A stretch of DNA of 6,005 nucleotides from Planctomycetaceae bacterium (GTDB lineage: Bacteria > Planctomycetota > Planctomycetia > Pirellulales > Pirellulaceae): positions 1 to 6,005 of the forward strand of contig NYXM01000194.1 in the NCBI GenBank assembly GCA_002685655.1. The letters run 5' to 3'. The notes beneath the pieces were generated by a model. It was given only the letters and a program-made list of their open reading frames with translations. It made no database searches and was not told where the DNA came from. Both the position numbers and the translations under genes were made by a program. Positions 5,587 to 6,005 of the stretch are shown piece by piece (the stretch's first letter is position 1; each line of letters begins with the position of its first letter).

Positions 5587-6005
5587 TCAAACACGGAACT
5601 CTTTGCGACGCGTTTCAATCTCGTCCAAATTGTAGACTCTGCCTGTTCCGCTCCCTGGACACGCGGCACAGGTCTCTTCCCAGGCTTCGGGAGATCGCAA
5701 GTTCGATTCCCAGAATGGCCACGTCACGCACTGACGCGGCCTCGCTTCGTAAACCGCACATCGGCGCGACTGACCATCGAAAAAGACGCAATCGCCATTA
5801 GGAAACTCGCGCAAACTTTTACGTATCCCCACGTTACGCACGTACTCTCTTTCAAACGCCGTAACGTCCAGATCCAGCAAAACTGCCATCGTCGCAATCT
5901 CTGACTTTTTGACCCACACAAACCCGGGCGCGCCGGTGCAGCAGTTGCCGCATTGCGTACATTTGAATTTGAGCCCATCGGCATACCATGGCCTTTCAGC
6001 TGACT
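5587..6005 (-). CDS. YkgJ-type cysteine-cluster protein (5' end outside the window)
   Basis: The minus strand is open from the window edge to TGA at 5587-5589, giving 138 visible residues; the true start lies beyond 6005. Counting from the first full codon, the N-terminal cluster is CTQCGNCC (15-22) followed by TGAPGFVWV (23-31). A middle part has DCVFF (71-75), then RRCAVYEARPRQCVTWPFW (80-98), and an ending Cys pair CAAC (112-115). This CxxCxxCC plus later CxVYxxRPxxCxxxP pattern is typical of the YkgJ/UPF0153 family, thought to bind zinc or iron; the biochemical role is not established. An in-frame GTG at 5919 would cut off the first cluster and is not the start. The C-terminus ends in a charged stretch, RRKEFRV. 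It is separated from the HU-type gene by 440 bp and is probably a separate transcript. Confidence 0.88.
   Translation of the reverse strand, partial: SAERPWYADGLKFKCTQCGNCCTGAPGFVWVKKSEIATMAVLLDLDVTAFEREYVRNVGIRKSLREFPNGDCVFFDGQSRRCAVYEARPRQCVTWPFWESNLRSPEAWEETCAACPGSGTGRVYNLDEIETRRKEFRV

Noticed and set aside
5451..5801. 116-codon plus-strand frame covering the end of the YkgJ-type gene
   Set aside because: It is antisense to conserved Cys motifs, has no domain and no ribosome site.
1..6005. tRNA, rRNA, CRISPR array, insertion sequence or attachment site
   Set aside because: By eye I saw no cloverleaf with a TTCGANTC loop, no regularly spaced repeats, no transposase motif and no terminal inverted repeats. 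Tools such as tRNAscan-SE would be needed to exclude small RNAs fully.

Overview
The window looks like a piece of a planctomycete chromosome, probably of the Pirellulales/Rhodopirellula type. This is an inference from three things: moderate GC content, the style of the small lipoprotein-like gene and of the secreted isochorismatase-like protein, and loosely packed housekeeping genes with weak or absent terminator U-tracts. No database search was possible. All recognisable genes lie on the minus strand, so transcription runs from high to low coordinates. The plus-strand open frames overlap these genes and look like shadows.

In transcription order (right to left) the layout is as follows. (1) The truncated 5' part of a YkgJ-type cysteine-cluster protein (5587-6005). 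(2) A 440-bp gene-free stretch with a good sigma70-like promoter. (3) An HU/IHF-family DNA-binding protein with an Ala/Pro-rich tail, starting at GTG (4718-5146). (4) A 179-bp spacer with a perfect 8-bp inverted repeat. (5) A 72-residue exported, lipoprotein-like small protein with a very strong Shine-Dalgarno sequence (4320-4538). (6) A 270-bp spacer with a possible promoter. (7) A tight housekeeping cluster: dihydroorotate dehydrogenase pyrD (3072-4049), tryptophanyl-tRNA synthetase trpS (2095-3060) and holo-ACP synthase acpS (1696-2088), with gaps of 11 and 6 bp. (8) A 90-bp spacer with a 10-bp tandem repeat and an extended -10 element. (9) A secreted isochorismatase-like cysteine hydrolase whose usual Asp and Lys are not where expected (466-1605). 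(10) A possible 13-codon mini-ORF overlapping it by ATGA. (11) The N-terminal part of a multi-pass membrane protein that runs off the left edge (1-413).

pyrD, trpS and acpS serve pyrimidine synthesis, tRNA charging and activation of acyl carrier protein. They share no pathway, but the spacing suggests one transcript of growth-related functions. The hydrolase, mini-ORF and membrane protein appear to form a second translationally close-coupled unit. There is no mobile element, CRISPR array, rRNA or tRNA that I can support. I do not see a clearly new multi-gene system. The most unusual items are the altered active site of the secreted hydrolase, the mini-ORF junction, and the small lipoprotein-like protein.
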